Shown piece after piece: positions 18,036 to 27,346 of a stretch of DNA of 64,000 nucleotides. The position numbers were made by a program, and so were the translations under genes. The DNA is from Oceaniovalibus sp. ACAM 378 (GTDB lineage: Bacteria > Pseudomonadota > Alphaproteobacteria > Rhodobacterales > Rhodobacteraceae). Location of the stretch: positions 152,378 to 216,377 of the forward strand of contig NZ_VSJK01000009.1 in assembly GCF_008085915.1 (NCBI RefSeq), written 5' to 3'. Position 1 is the stretch's first letter. Each line of letters opens with the position of its first letter. The notes below the pieces were generated by a model, which was not told the origin of the DNA, made no database searches, and saw only the letters and a list, made by a program, of their open reading frames with translations.

Positions 18036-18505
18036 GCGTCACCCTTGGGGCTGTCGGCACTGGCCGATTCAGGCGTTGTTACTGGCTTGGCGGCAGCTTC
18101 GGCGGTTGCGGCAGGGGGCGCGTCCGGCGCCTTTTCCAAAGTATCGGAGCCGATCACCTTGGCGTGTTCCAACTGCGTGGGGCTCAGATCGGTTTTCTGC
18201 ACCGTCGCAGCGGTCTTGGGCGCCATCCCCGGCTTCCATTTCTCGAAACGGTCGGCGGCGTTGTTCAGCGCATCCAACCCGAGGTTTTTTGACGACGTGG
18301 CGCTGCGCAGATCTTTCGCGACATCCTTGACCCCCGACTGATCGGCGGCGTCGTCCATGGCGCGCTGAAATTCCCGCGCCATACCCTTCATCTTGCCGGT
18401 GAAACGGCCGAGCGTGCGGAACATCCCCGGCAGATCCTTTGGACCCACCACGATCAGGGCGACCACCCCGACCACCAAAAGCTCGGTCCAGCCGATATCG
18501 AACAT
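18032..18505 (-). CDS. tatB: Twin-arginine translocase subunit TatB
   Basis: TatB forms the signal-peptide receptor complex with TatC. The 157-residue protein has the characteristic N-terminus [21 protein letters not shown] with the key Glu at residue 8, the hinge [15 protein letters not shown], an amphipathic helix, and a long hydrophilic Ala/Pro-rich tail ([16 protein letters not shown]). GGGGA lies upstream of the ATG. The gene lies between tatA and tatC and shares a four-base overlap with tatC. Confidence 0.96.
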   Translation of the reverse strand: MFDIGWTELLVVGVVALIVVGPKDLPGMFRTLGRFTGKMKGMAREFQRAMDDAADQSGVKDVAKDLRSATSSKNLGLDALNNAADRFEKWKPGMAPKTAATVQKTDLSPTQLEHAKVIGSDTLEKAPDAPPAATAEAAAKPVTTPESASADSPKGDA

Positions 18506-18542
18506 GGTGCGTCCCCGTTGCGTCGCGTTGCGGGAGTAAGGC

Positions 18543-18764
18543 TCAGACTTTGTCCTGAACCTTTGCCCGGTCTTCTTCAGCTTCGGTTTCGGTCATGGCG
18601 CTGGCATCATCCAGTTCCTTGGTGCCGTCTGTGACACCTTTTTTGAAAGCGGTGATGCCTTTACCGACCTCGCCCATCAGCGATGAAATCTTGCCGCGCC
18701 CAAAGAGCACCAGCACGACAACAGCGATCAGCAGAAGGCCGGGAAGGCCGATATTGTTCAACAT
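18543..18764 (-). CDS. tatA: Twin-arginine translocase subunit TatA
   Basis: TatA oligomers form the export path of the Tat system. The 73-residue protein has one N-terminal membrane helix ([18 protein letters not shown]), the hinge FGRGKI with the conserved Phe-Gly, an amphipathic helix [17 protein letters not shown], and an acidic tail, all typical. GGAGAG precedes the ATG. It is the first gene of the tatA-tatB-tatC-DUF815 operon; the promoter should lie in 18765-18987, shared with the divergent WYL regulator. Confidence 0.96.
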   Translation of the reverse strand: MLNNIGLPGLLLIAVVVLVLFGRGKISSLMGEVGKGITAFKKGVTDGTKELDDASAMTETEAEEDRAKVQDKV

Positions 18765-18987
18765 GGGTCTCTCCGTTGGTCAGGCCCTGAATACCTTGCC
18801 CTCTACCTATGCCAGTGACGGGGGCGGTAAAAGCGCCAAAACAGCGAAAAGCATGCAATTACGGGTGCCAATGACAGATTTCGCGACACAGATCTGTCAA
18901 CTGACAGGTTTTTGGCAGTTGAGGGGGCGGGAGTTGCCGGACTATCCTGCGAATCACTAGCTGCATTGCGAAAAGGTTATGGCCAAA

Positions 18988-19668
18988 ATGCGCCGCACTG
19001 ACCGTCTGTTCGAACTGATCCAGATCCTGCGCGACGGGCGGCTGCACCGTGCGCAGGCCATGGCCGACAAGTTGGAAGTGTCAGTGCGCACCCTATACCG
19101 CGATATGGAAACACTGATGGCATCTGGAGTGCCGGTGCAGGGGGCGCGGGGGATCGGGTATCAGATGACCGCGCCGGTCACCCTGCCACCGCTGAACCTG
19201 ACCCTGACCGAACTTGAGGCGTTGCATCTGGGCCTGTCCGTTGTGGGGCAGGCGGGCGACTCGGAATTGCAAAGCGCGGCTGCGTCTTTGTCGGCCAAGA
19301 TCGACGCGGTTCTGCCCGAAGACCGCAGCGCGCCGCCCCGGGGATGGGGGTTTGCCGTCTATCCCTTTGCCGATGCCGCCCATGGGTTTGCCCATATGCC
19401 AAAACTGCGCGCCGCGATCCGCGCACGCCAGAAGCTGGTCATCGACCACACCGATCTTGAGGGGGTCGAGACGACGCGCACGATCCGGCCGCTGCAACTG
19501 GAATATTGGGGGCGGTTGTGGACCGTGACCGTCTGGTGCGAGTTATCCAATGATTTCTGTGTGCTGCGGGTCGACAGGATCACCCGTCTGTCGATACTTC
19601 CGGGGCTGTTCGTCGAAGAGCAGGGCAAGACCCTGATCGACTTTCGAAACCGCGAAACCGCTGGGTGA
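18988..19668 (+). CDS. YafY-type transcriptional regulator (HTH_11 + WYL domain)
   Basis: Predicted DNA-binding regulator of about 226 residues. The N-terminal winged helix RRTDRLFELIQILRDGRLHRAQ...LEVSVRTLYRDMETL is the HTH_11 domain of DeoR/YafY proteins. The central and C-terminal parts form a WYL-type ligand-sensing domain (TIRPLQLEYWGRLWTVTVWCE, with YWGRLW in place of the WYL core). Two in-frame starts are possible: ATG 18979 has AAAAGG only two bases away, whereas ATG 18988 is about 11 bases from it and begins at the family-typical MRRTDRLFE. It is divergent from tatA. Its target and signal are unknown. Confidence 0.88.
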   Translation: MRRTDRLFELIQILRDGRLHRAQAMADKLEVSVRTLYRDMETLMASGVPVQGARGIGYQMTAPVTLPPLNLTLTELEALHLGLSVVGQAGDSELQSAAASLSAKIDAVLPEDRSAPPRGWGFAVYPFADAAHGFAHMPKLRAAIRARQKLVIDHTDLEGVETTRTIRPLQLEYWGRLWTVTVWCELSNDFCVLRVDRITRLSILPGLFVEEQGKTLIDFRNRETAG

Positions 19669-19831
19669 TCGGGTGCGGCGGGCTCTGGCGGATGACCGCG
19701 CCCGGATTGTTTTGGAAGCCGTGGTTCACGGGAGCGCCGGGTCACAGCAGGGCCAAAAGGCGAATCGGCTGGTACGTCCTGACCCCTTGCGATAGTTCAG
19801 GCGCGATAAAATGAGGTCGAAAGGGCGCTCC

Positions 19832-20887
19832 ATGACGACGCAGGACGCAAAGCAGCAACCACTCAGTTATGCAGAGGCCGGGGTCGATATCGACGCGGGC
19901 AATGCGCTGGTCGAGCGGATCAAACCCGCAGCCCGCGCCACCCACCGACCCGGCGTGATGGCCGGGCTGGGCGGTTTTGGCGGGTTGTTCGATCTCAAGG
20001 CGGCGGGTTATTCCGATCCGGTTCTGGTGGCCGCGACCGACGGAGTGGGCACCAAGCTGCGCATTGCCATCGACACCGGGCAGGTCGGCGGCGTGGGCAT
20101 TGATCTGGTGGCGATGTGTGTCAACGATCTGATCTGTCAGGGCGCCGAGCCGCTGTTTTTCCTTGATTATTTCGCCACAGGAAAACTGGACGTCGCCGCC
20201 GCCGCCGCAGTGGTCGAAGGCATCGCCGAAGGCTGCAAACGTTCAGGCTGCGCGCTGATCGGTGGCGAAACCGCGGAAATGCCGGGCATGTATCACGGGC
20301 GCGATTTCGATCTGGCCGGGTTTGCCGTGGGTGCGTTTGAACGGGGCACCGCGCTGCCTGCCGATGTGCGCGTCGGGGATGCGGTGCTTGGGCTGGCGTC
20401 GGACGGCGTACATTCCAACGGATTTTCGCTGGTGCGCCGGATCGTCGAACGCTCGGGGCTGGCCTGGGATGCGCCCTGTCCGTTTGGTGAGGGAACGCTG
20501 GCCGAGGCGCTGCTGACACCGACGCGGCTTTATGTTCAGCCGGTACTGGATGCGATTCAATCCGGCGGTGTGCATGGCGTGGCGCATATCACCGGCGGCG
20601 GCCTGACCGAGAATCTGCCGCGCGTCCTGCCCGAAGGGTTGGGGGCCGAAATCGAACTGTCATCATGGACCCTGCCACCGGTTTTCCGCTGGCTGTGCGA
20701 GGCTGGCGAGCTGAGCCAGGCCGAGTTGCTCAAGACATTCAATGCCGGAATCGGCATGGTTCTGGTGGTTCAGGCCGATTTGATCGGTCCGCTGACCCAC
20801 CGCCTGCAAGGGGCCGGTGAAACGGTGTATATGCTGGGTCAGATCACCGACGGCGATGGTGTGCGCTATGAGGGCACGCTGGCGTGA
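19832..20887 (+). CDS. purM: Phosphoribosylformylglycinamidine cyclo-ligase (AIR synthetase)
   Basis: PurM converts FGAM to 5-aminoimidazole ribonucleotide with ATP, step five of purine synthesis. The 351-residue protein has the N-terminal [22 protein letters not shown] motif, [16 protein letters not shown] (nucleotide/phosphate loop), [21 protein letters not shown] and [15 protein letters not shown], all diagnostic. The glycine-rich [15 protein letters not shown] follows. The start at ATG 19832 (MTTQDAKQQ) has AAGGGCG upstream and matches the usual length better than an ATG seven codons earlier. It overlaps purN by four bases, an arrangement common in proteobacteria. Confidence 0.97.
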   Translation: MTTQDAKQQPLSYAEAGVDIDAGNALVERIKPAARATHRPGVMAGLGGFGGLFDLKAAGYSDPVLVAATDGVGTKLRIAIDTGQVGGVGIDLVAMCVNDLICQGAEPLFFLDYFATGKLDVAAAAAVVEGIAEGCKRSGCALIGGETAEMPGMYHGRDFDLAGFAVGAFERGTALPADVRVGDAVLGLASDGVHSNGFSLVRRIVERSGLAWDAPCPFGEGTLAEALLTPTRLYVQPVLDAIQSGGVHGVAHITGGGLTENLPRVLPEGLGAEIELSSWTLPPVFRWLCEAGELSQAELLKTFNAGIGMVLVVQADLIGPLTHRLQGAGETVYMLGQITDGDGVRYEGTLA

Positions 20888-21474
20888 CAAGGGTTGCGAT
20901 CCTGCTGTCCGGCGGCGGGTCGAATATGGTGAAGCTGGTCGAGAGCATGGTGGGCGACCACCCGGCGCGCCCTGTACTGGTGGTATCGAATGATCCGGCG
21001 GCAGGGGGGCTTGTCCGGGCGGCGGAACTCGGAGTTCCGACTGCCGTGGTGGATCACCGCCCGTTTCACGCCGACCGCGCCGCGTTCGAAACGGCGTTGC
21101 ATGGCGAAATCATCAAGGCCGGTCCCGATCTGCTGTGCCTTGCCGGTTTCATGCGAATTCTCACGCCCGGGTTCATTGACCGTTGGGCCGGGCGGATGCT
21201 GAACATCCATCCGTCGCTGTTGCCGGATTATCGCGGGTTGCACACCCATGCACGGGCGCTGGAGGCGGGCGATTCCGAGGCCGGTTGCACGGTTCACGAG
21301 GTGACAGCCGAATTGGACGACGGGCCGGTTCTGGGTCAGGCGCGGGTGCCGATATGTCCCGGCGACACCGCCAAAACACTTTCCACGCGGGTGCTGGCGG
21401 CGGAACATCGGCTGTATCCGCTGGTCTTGCGCCGGTTCTGTGAGGGGCATCGCGATCCGGTTTCCCTTGCCTGA
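20884..21474 (+). CDS. purN: Phosphoribosylglycinamide formyltransferase
   Basis: PurN transfers a formyl group from 10-formyl-THF to GAR, step three of purine synthesis. The 196-residue protein starts at a GTG inside a GTGA overlap with purM. The N-terminal [15 protein letters not shown] is the phosphate-binding loop; [37 protein letters not shown] (with the catalytic His of NIHPS) and [17 protein letters not shown] (with the catalytic Asp) are conserved. Length and motifs are normal. Confidence 0.96.
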   Translation: MTRVAILLSGGGSNMVKLVESMVGDHPARPVLVVSNDPAAGGLVRAAELGVPTAVVDHRPFHADRAAFETALHGEIIKAGPDLLCLAGFMRILTPGFIDRWAGRMLNIHPSLLPDYRGLHTHARALEAGDSEAGCTVHEVTAELDDGPVLGQARVPICPGDTAKTLSTRVLAAEHRLYPLVLRRFCEGHRDPVSLA

Positions 21475-21586
21475 ACCGCATCAGGTGTTAACAGGGCACA
21501 GCACCGCCTGGATGCTTTCCTTTTGATCGGTAATTTCATATCACCGAAAAACGGCTGGCAGAAATAATGGAACAAAGACCACCCGA

Positions 21587-22744
21587 ATGATCACCATCAC
21601 CACAACCGAAGAGCTGGCTGCGTTCTGTGAACAGGCACGCGCCCATCCATATGTCACCATCGACACCGAGTTTCTGCGCGAGCGCACCTATTATTCCCGG
21701 CTTTGCCTGATCCAGATGGCTGTGCCGGGCAATGACGAAGGTGACGCGGTTCTTGTCGATCCGCTGTCTGGAGACATGTCGCTTGAGCCGCTGTACGACC
21801 TGTTTCGCGATCCGGGTGTGGTCAAGGTGTTTCACGCCGCGCGTCAGGATCTGGAAATCTTCTTTGTCGAGGGCGATGTCTTTCCCGTGCCGCTGTTCGA
21901 TACTCAGGTCGCCGCAATGGTCTGTGGTTTCGGCGAACAGGTGGGTTACGAAACGCTCGTGCGCAAGATCGCCCATGCGGCGGTGGACAAAACCTCACGC
22001 TTTACCGATTGGTCGCGCCGTCCGCTGTCGGATGCGCAAAAGACCTATGCGCTGGCCGATGTGACCCATCTGCGGGATGTCTATGAACATCTGGCGGCGC
22101 AACTGAAGAAATCGGGCCGTCAGGAATGGGTCGAGGAAGAGCTTTCGGTTCTGACCGATCCGGCCACCTATACCGTCGTTCCCGACGAGGCTTGGCGTCG
22201 GGTAAAGACGCGTACAAATTCGGGGCGTTTCATGGCGATTGTCAAAGAACTGGCGAAATTTCGCGAAGTCCACGCCCGCGATAATAATGTGCCGCGCAGT
22301 CGGGTATACAAGGACGACGCGATGCTTGAACTCGCCTCGACCAAGCCGACCTCGGCGCAGGATCTGGGCCGTTCGCGCCTGTTGCTGCGCGAGGCACGGC
22401 GCGGCGATATCGCTGACGGTATTCTGGCGGCCGTGGCTGCCGGGCAGGCCGCCGAACCGGGCAGCTTTCCCAAACCCGACACCAGCCGCGACAAGTTGCA
22501 GGTCAATCCGGCGCTGTCCGACCTGTTGCGCGTATTGCTCAAGGCGAAATCCGACAAGGCGGGTGTGGCGGCCAAGCTGATCGCGACGGCCAGCGATCTT
22601 GATGCCATCGCGGGGGGCGAACGGGACGTGTCTGCTCTCAAGGGATGGCGGCGCAAGGTGTTCGGCGAAGATGCGCTGAAGCTCTGTGAGGGCAAGGTCG
22701 GTCTGGTCGTAAAGGGCCAATCTGTCGAGGTCTTCGCGATCTGA
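21587..22744 (+). CDS. rnd: Ribonuclease D
   Basis: 3'-5' exoribonuclease of the DEDD family acting on tRNA and small RNA 3' ends; 385 residues. Exo motif I is FVTIDTEFLRERTY-like (VTIDTEFLRERTYYS), motif II is KVFHAARQDLEIF, and motif III is YALADVTHLRDVY, giving the DEDDy catalytic set. DTQVAAMVCGFGEQVGYETLV and DWSRRPLSDAQK are RNase D signatures. The C-terminal half holds HRDC-type domains (VKELAKFREVHARDNNVPRSRVYKDDA). The ribosome-binding site is weak. The gene stands alone between purN and the lipoprotein gene. Confidence 0.95.
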   Translation: MITITTTEELAAFCEQARAHPYVTIDTEFLRERTYYSRLCLIQMAVPGNDEGDAVLVDPLSGDMSLEPLYDLFRDPGVVKVFHAARQDLEIFFVEGDVFPVPLFDTQVAAMVCGFGEQVGYETLVRKIAHAAVDKTSRFTDWSRRPLSDAQKTYALADVTHLRDVYEHLAAQLKKSGRQEWVEEELSVLTDPATYTVVPDEAWRRVKTRTNSGRFMAIVKELAKFREVHARDNNVPRSRVYKDDAMLELASTKPTSAQDLGRSRLLLREARRGDIADGILAAVAAGQAAEPGSFPKPDTSRDKLQVNPALSDLLRVLLKAKSDKAGVAAKLIATASDLDAIAGGERDVSALKGWRRKVFGEDALKLCEGKVGLVVKGQSVEVFAI

Positions 22745-23004
22745 GCACCGGTCAGTGCTGGCCGGTGCCAAGGCGTGCCTCTCGAGCTTTCATTTGGGAA
22801 AGCCCGGCGATTATTTCAAATGTACTGACGTTTACGCCGGGGCGCGTTTTGCCCTGAACCGTCGATGGTTCGTTCACGGGCGGTTCGTTCCTGCGGATAA
22901 ACGATAAATCCCGCGCCAGACGCCAGGTTGTTCAGCGAAAGCTGTCCGAGCGAAATTCGCCCGGCCCTATGGCGGATTTCCGTTCGACACAAAGCAATCC
23001 GGCG

Positions 23005-23517
23005 CTAGCGGCGTGTGGTGCGGCTGTTGCGGGCGGCCACCACACGGATTTCGCGGGTATCTGCCAGCACCTGATTCGTGACAAAGACAGCGACGATCAC
23101 CTCACGCGACGGCATGGTCGACACACGGGTTGCGCGCAGAGGGGGGCGCACGCGGAATTGATATTCCAGAACACCGTTCACCGCGTCGCCCTTGCTGAGC
23201 GATACAAGTTCACCGTCGTAATAACCCTGTTCCGGCGGCAAGCCGGTGGCGCGGATAATAGCACCGCCGGGCGTCCGCTCGATGCTCAGATCGGTCACCT
23301 GATCCATCAGGCCGCGCAGATCCTCGTCCTGTTCGACATAACCGCCCTCGGGGGCAATGGTGGACGCCGATACGCTGCGCCCGAACCAGTTGAACGGGTT
23401 CAATCGGGATTCGCCGATGCGCCCACAACCCGCCACGGTGCCAAGGATCAGAACAGCCGTAACCACGCCGCGCAAAAGGGGGCGCGCCTGCGCATTTGCC
23501 GAATTGCCCATGTTCAT
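23005..23517 (-). CDS. Lipoprotein of unknown function
   Basis: A 170-residue predicted lipoprotein. The N-terminus has a hydrophobic stretch (LLRGVVTAVLILGTVAG) followed by a lipobox VAGC, with the lipidated Cys at residue 31; what follows is GRIGESRLNPFNWFGRS. Three ATGs are close together; that at 23517 has GAGGGG seven bases upstream and is preferred, with 23535 the alternative. The mature part contains IERTPGGAIIRATGLPPEQGYYDGELV and a basic tail (VVAARNSRTTRR). I do not recognise a named family. It is divergent from sufE, sharing the 150-base region between them. Confidence 0.8.
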   Translation of the reverse strand: MNMGNSANAQARPLLRGVVTAVLILGTVAGCGRIGESRLNPFNWFGRSVSASTIAPEGGYVEQDEDLRGLMDQVTDLSIERTPGGAIIRATGLPPEQGYYDGELVSLSKGDAVNGVLEYQFRVRPPLRATRVSTMPSREVIVAVFVTNQVLADTREIRVVAARNSRTTRR

Positions 23518-23668
23518 TGCCATTCCCCTCGCCATCTTCTCTTGGACTAGCCGAAAGCGATGAGGTTGAAAAGCCTTGTCCCGGCGCCATGAGGCGCATA
23601 CCCAACAGCGGGCGGGCCCCGGCAACGGGTCCAACCGGAAATTGAGGCAAGGGTGGCGAGGACGGACC

Positions 23669-24091
23669 ATGGCTAGCGACGCATTCGAGGAGATCGCCGA
23701 GACATTCACGTTTCTGGATGACTGGGAGGAAAGATACCGCCACGTTATCGAACTTGGCCGTGCGCTGCCCGAGATTGACGATGCATTTCGCGTGCCGGCC
23801 ACCAAGGTCAGCGGGTGCGCCAGTCAGGTCTGGCTGGTGCCGCGGATCGAGGGCGAAGGTCCGGACGCAGTGCTGACCTTCGAGGGCGACAGCGACGCGA
23901 TGATCGTCAAAGGGCTGATCGCGATCCTGCGCGCCCTGTATGGCGGGCTGACGTTGAACGAGGTGGGGCGGGTCGACGCTCCGGCTGAATTGGCCCGGTT
24001 GGGTCTTGATGATCACCTTTCGGCGCAGCGCTCGAACGGATTGCGCGCAATGGTCGAACGGATCCGCATCGTGGCGGCCAACGCCGCCTGA
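23669..24091 (+). CDS. sufE: SufE family cysteine desulfuration protein
   Basis: SufE accepts persulfide sulfur from SufS and passes it to the Fe-S scaffold. From ATG 23669 the protein is 140 residues, the standard length. It shows FLDDWEERYRHVIELGRALP, the active-site KVSGCASQVWLVP with the sulfur-accepting Cys, and GLIAILRALYGGLT. GAGGA precedes the start. No other suf genes are adjacent, so it acts in trans. It is convergent with the phosphoribosyltransferase gene downstream. Confidence 0.94.
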   Translation: MASDAFEEIAETFTFLDDWEERYRHVIELGRALPEIDDAFRVPATKVSGCASQVWLVPRIEGEGPDAVLTFEGDSDAMIVKGLIAILRALYGGLTLNEVGRVDAPAELARLGLDDHLSAQRSNGLRAMVERIRIVAANAA

Positions 24092-24163
24092 TCCCGCCCG
24101 AAATGCCGCCGCGCCCCGGCCCATGTATTCGCCAGACCACGCCGATCATTTCCACTCCGCAGG

Positions 24164-24832
24164 TCAGGCTGGCACCCATCCCCCCGGAACGGCACAGAGC
24201 AGCGGTGATGTAATGGCAGTTTCAACCAAAGGCGGCGCGTTGCGCTTCTCGAGCACAGCGGCCCAACGGTCGGTCTGAAGCATCGCCGTGCCCACAAGTG
24301 TCGGCACCACCCCGGCCAGCGCCAGCAGGTCAAGTGCGGCCGAGATCGAGTTGGCACTGCTGATCACATCGTCGATCAGCACGACCCGGCGACCGGTCAT
24401 CAGCGGCACCATATGTGGATCGACGAACAGCCGTTTGTCGATTCCGGGGCTGGTGATCGATTGCATCGGCAGCGACAGCGCCGGATCGTACCAGAATTTG
24501 CGTGAGGTCCCCAAGGCGACGAATCGGCTGTGGCCCAGCCGCTGTGCCACCAGCCGCGCCAGCGACAGACCCAGAGTCGGCAGCCCGACCACCACCTCGG
24601 GGGCAGCAGGGCGCAGTCGTTCGGCCAGAAGGTCAGCCAGTGCGGATTCCACCTCAAACGCGCTCTGGTTCAGGATAAGCGAGGCAATGGCCGTCCCGGT
24701 GTCGCCCAGGGGACGGATTGGCAGCATCAGGATACGCCCGTCCGGCAGAGTGGCCGGGAACCGGTCGGTGAACGGTGCCGCAGGGGCCGTGCCGGCGGGC
24801 AGGAACGCCTGCCAGAACTCGTGACGCTGCAT
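24164..24832 (-). CDS. Type I phosphoribosyltransferase-domain protein, substrate unknown
   Basis: A 222-residue protein with a phosphoribosyltransferase fold. The PRPP-binding loop RRVVLIDDVISSANSISAAL is clear, with the two acidic residues, but the loop after the Asp pair (VISSANS) is less canonical than the usual xTGxT. EVVVGLPTLGLSLARLVAQRL, FVALGTSRKFWYD and LSLPMQSITSPG are visible upstream. It lies near purM/purN and sufE but is not in an operon with them. It could be a salvage enzyme or a regulatory PRTase-like protein; the sequence does not decide. Confidence 0.82.
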   Translation of the reverse strand: MQRHEFWQAFLPAGTAPAAPFTDRFPATLPDGRILMLPIRPLGDTGTAIASLILNQSAFEVESALADLLAERLRPAAPEVVVGLPTLGLSLARLVAQRLGHSRFVALGTSRKFWYDPALSLPMQSITSPGIDKRLFVDPHMVPLMTGRRVVLIDDVISSANSISAALDLLALAGVVPTLVGTAMLQTDRWAAVLEKRNAPPLVETAITSPLLCAVPGGWVPA

Positions 24833-25262
24833 GGCGTATTCTCCTGATCAAATCCTTGCGCGGGCCTTACCATCGCAGTCGTGCCAACGCCACGCCTGCT
24901 CGCAGATAACGCCGCACTTCCCGGTCTCGGGAGCATCCGTCCGACTCTGCCGAACCGGGGCGGTGCTGCGCTCGCCAACCGCCCGCGCCCCGCTGATTCT
25001 GTGTGGTGACTACGATCGCGGGCGCGGTCCGGCAGGGCGGCTTGTCCGGCACCACTATGGATCGGCAAAAAATCCCGGGAACCGTACAGCGTCCCCCAGA
25101 CCTATGTCGGCCTGCAGCTGCGATCAGTCTTTGGCCCTCTGTGCCACAACGGCCGCCGTGCGAAACCGACCTGAAAGCAAGCCGCGCCGCTGTGTTTAAG
25201 CATCTCCACAGCATCGGGTGTGACTTCGGATCAAGAATATCCACGCCAAAGTAACTTGCACC
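24833..25262. other. Intergenic stretch, nothing convincing
   Basis: About 430 bases upstream of the phosphoribosyltransferase gene. The open frames in it are short, rich in Arg and Cys, and lack recognisable motifs or ribosome-binding sites. It may carry the promoter of the phosphoribosyltransferase gene and eroded coding sequence, but I cannot identify any. Confidence 0.45.
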
Positions 25263-25499
25263 TCAGACGATTGCTTGGTCCGGCACTTGGGCCATCGCGC
25301 GCCACGGTATCAATAACTCGCTTCCCCGATGGCTGACGATGATTTCAAGATCCTGAAGTTCAAACCCAATCGTTTCGTCTGATCCGACAACAGCCCGGCA
25401 GCAGAAAACTTGCGCACCACACCCATGTAATGACGTCTGCCATCCCACCCGCAACAGCACCATCGCCCCCAAAACCACACACCACAGCCAGACGATCAA
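25263..25499 (-). pseudogene. Possible truncated small membrane protein (YcxB-like fragment)
   Basis: A 78-codon frame from a TTG start. It has one hydrophobic segment (IVWLWCVVLGAMVLL) and ends with FELQDLEIIVSHRGSELLIPWRAMAQV, a pattern that resembles the YcxB-like/PH-type strand-strand-PWxxI repeat. The frame stops at PDQAIV where YcxB-like proteins normally continue. No ribosome-binding site is obvious. It could be a decayed gene or a chance frame; confidence is low. Confidence 0.3.
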
Positions 25500-25512
25500 A
25501 AACTACCATATG

Positions 25513-25549
25513 GCTTCTTCTTTGCCATAAATACTCCCGCCGGAGGCAC
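25513..25549 (-). repeat. 3'-end-associated repeat element, copy A
   Basis: On the minus strand this reads GTGCCTCCGGCGGGAGTATT followed by TATGGCAAAGAAGAAGC. It starts 33 bases after the stop of the adenine deaminase gene, in the same orientation. The CTCC...GGAG part can fold into a small hairpin with a GGCG loop. Related copies lie after purC (50191-50218) and after the P450 gene (61882-61903). Confidence 0.75.
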
Positions 25550-25582
25550 GAAATTTCATCGAAATTTCGATTTCCCGCACGA

Positions 25583-27346
25583 TCAGCGCAAGCCGTCCTC
25601 AAGGATCGCAGAGCTCAGCAGTCGCCCGGCCAGTGCATCGGCAATCCCAAGATCGGTCATATGCGGTCCGGCATTGCAGGCCAGCGTCGCGCCGACCAAA
25701 GCCTTGAACACCAGATAGGGCGGCTCCCATGTCACGACCTCGCCCATGGCGGCGCGCACGGCGGCGAAGGCCTCGGCCACTTCGGGCAGGGGCCGGTCAC
25801 TGACCAGCCCGGCCACGGGCAGCGGCAGCACCGTCAAGCGGTCCTTCGTGGCCACGGCCATGCCGCCACCGGCATCGATCAGCGCATTGGCGGCGGCGGC
25901 CATATGCACAGGGTCGCGCCCGAAAACCGTCAGATTGTGGCTGTCATGGCTGACGGTCGTGGCGAATGCGCCGTGCCAGTCGCCCCAACCGCGCAGCATG
26001 CCCAGACGCGGCACCGGTGCCGCCTGGCCGTGGCGTGGGATCACGGCGATCCATGTGGCCCCTTCGGGCAGTACCACGCCACCCTCGACAACATCGGCAA
26101 TCGTTTCGCCCCATTCGGTGAAACGCGGGCGGTCGATGGTGGCCAACCGCACCCGGGGGCCTTTGGCGGGGAGGGTGAACTGCGCCGGGCTCAGCCGGGG
26201 CAGGGCGCAGGTGTCGCGGAACGGGGTGGCGTGCACCGGCGCATCCGCCATCTTCGTCACAACCCGACCATCGCGAATCACATGGCGGGCGCGGAACCCT
26301 GCCAGATCGTCGAACACCACCAGATCGGCGCGCTTTCCGGGCCCGATCAGCCCCAGATCACGCCGTCCCAGCCGGATCGCGCCGTTCAGGGTGGCGGCCT
26401 GCAAGGCGCGCATCGGATCAAGCCCATAGCCCACCAGCCGCCGCACCACATCGTCCAGCCCGCCCCCCGTCAACAGGTCGTCGGGAAACACATCATCTGT
26501 ACACAGCGTCACCGTAACGGGCATCTGTCCCAGCGTCATCAAAGCCTCGGCAAAGCCCGGCAACAGGTGGTCGTGCGAGCCGCGCAGCTCGATCGTCAGC
26601 CCGGCCCGCAACTTCTCCATCAGGTCATCGGCAGAGGTCAGTTCATGGTCCGACTGCACACCTGCCGCGGCATAGGCGTTCAGCCCCGCCCCCGTCAGCC
26701 CCCGTGCATGGCCGCAGACCGGCTTGCCCGAGGTCAGCGCCGCCTGCAAAATGCCGCGCATCCGGGGGGCGCGGGCGGTGACGGCGGCCATGTCCATCAC
26801 CTCGGCCAGTCCGGCAATTCCGGGCTGCGCCATCAGTCCTGCAATCACATCGGCATCGAAATCCGCGCCGCCCGTCTCGTATCCCGGCGCCGAAGGCACG
26901 CAGGACGGCGCGAGCGGCAGGATGCGCAGTGGCGAACTGGCGGCGGCATTCAGAGCATATTCAACCCCCGCAATCCCGACGACATTGCCAAATTCATGCG
27001 GGTCCCAGACCACGGTCGTCACACCGCGGGGCAGCACCGCGGCGGCATAGGTCTCGGGCGTTACCATGCTGCTCTCGACATGCATGTGCATGTCGATCAA
27101 ACCGGGGGACAGGACGGTGCCGCTGCACTCCAGTGTTTCGCTTGCGTCATCGCGCGTGCCCGCCGGATGGACCGAGGCGATCAGCGCGCCGATGATCCCG
27201 ACGTCGGCGGCGCGCAATTCACCTGTCGCCATGTCGGCAATCCGCGCCCCGGTGATCAGCAGATCGAAAGGCGCATCGCCCCTAGCCGCGGCGACGGCGC
27301 GGTCGCGCAGGGTGGGATCGTCGATGTCGATTTCCGTGTTGTTCAT
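25583..27346 (-). CDS. ade: Adenine deaminase
   Basis: Metal-dependent deaminase converting adenine to hypoxanthine and ammonia. From ATG 27346 the protein is 587 residues, the usual length. The N-terminal GLIDMHMHVESSMVTP is the binuclear-metal HxH site with the family VESS extension. GVTTVVWDPHEFGNVVG, KPVCGHARGL, QSDHELTSADDLMEKLR and LCTDDVFPDDLL supply the other ligands. GKRADLVVFDDL follows in the small domain. The start forms an ATGA overlap with the nucleoside hydrolase stop, so the two are coupled. It is the last gene of the six-gene importer/catabolic operon and would act on adenine released by the hydrolase. A repeat element lies just downstream. Confidence 0.95.
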   Translation of the reverse strand: MNNTEIDIDDPTLRDRAVAAARGDAPFDLLITGARIADMATGELRAADVGIIGALIASVHPAGTRDDASETLECSGTVLSPGLIDMHMHVESSMVTPETYAAAVLPRGVTTVVWDPHEFGNVVGIAGVEYALNAAASSPLRILPLAPSCVPSAPGYETGGADFDADVIAGLMAQPGIAGLAEVMDMAAVTARAPRMRGILQAALTSGKPVCGHARGLTGAGLNAYAAAGVQSDHELTSADDLMEKLRAGLTIELRGSHDHLLPGFAEALMTLGQMPVTVTLCTDDVFPDDLLTGGGLDDVVRRLVGYGLDPMRALQAATLNGAIRLGRRDLGLIGPGKRADLVVFDDLAGFRARHVIRDGRVVTKMADAPVHATPFRDTCALPRLSPAQFTLPAKGPRVRLATIDRPRFTEWGETIADVVEGGVVLPEGATWIAVIPRHGQAAPVPRLGMLRGWGDWHGAFATTVSHDSHNLTVFGRDPVHMAAAANALIDAGGGMAVATKDRLTVLPLPVAGLVSDRPLPEVAEAFAAVRAAMGEVVTWEPPYLVFKALVGATLACNAGPHMTDLGIADALAGRLLSSAILEDGLR

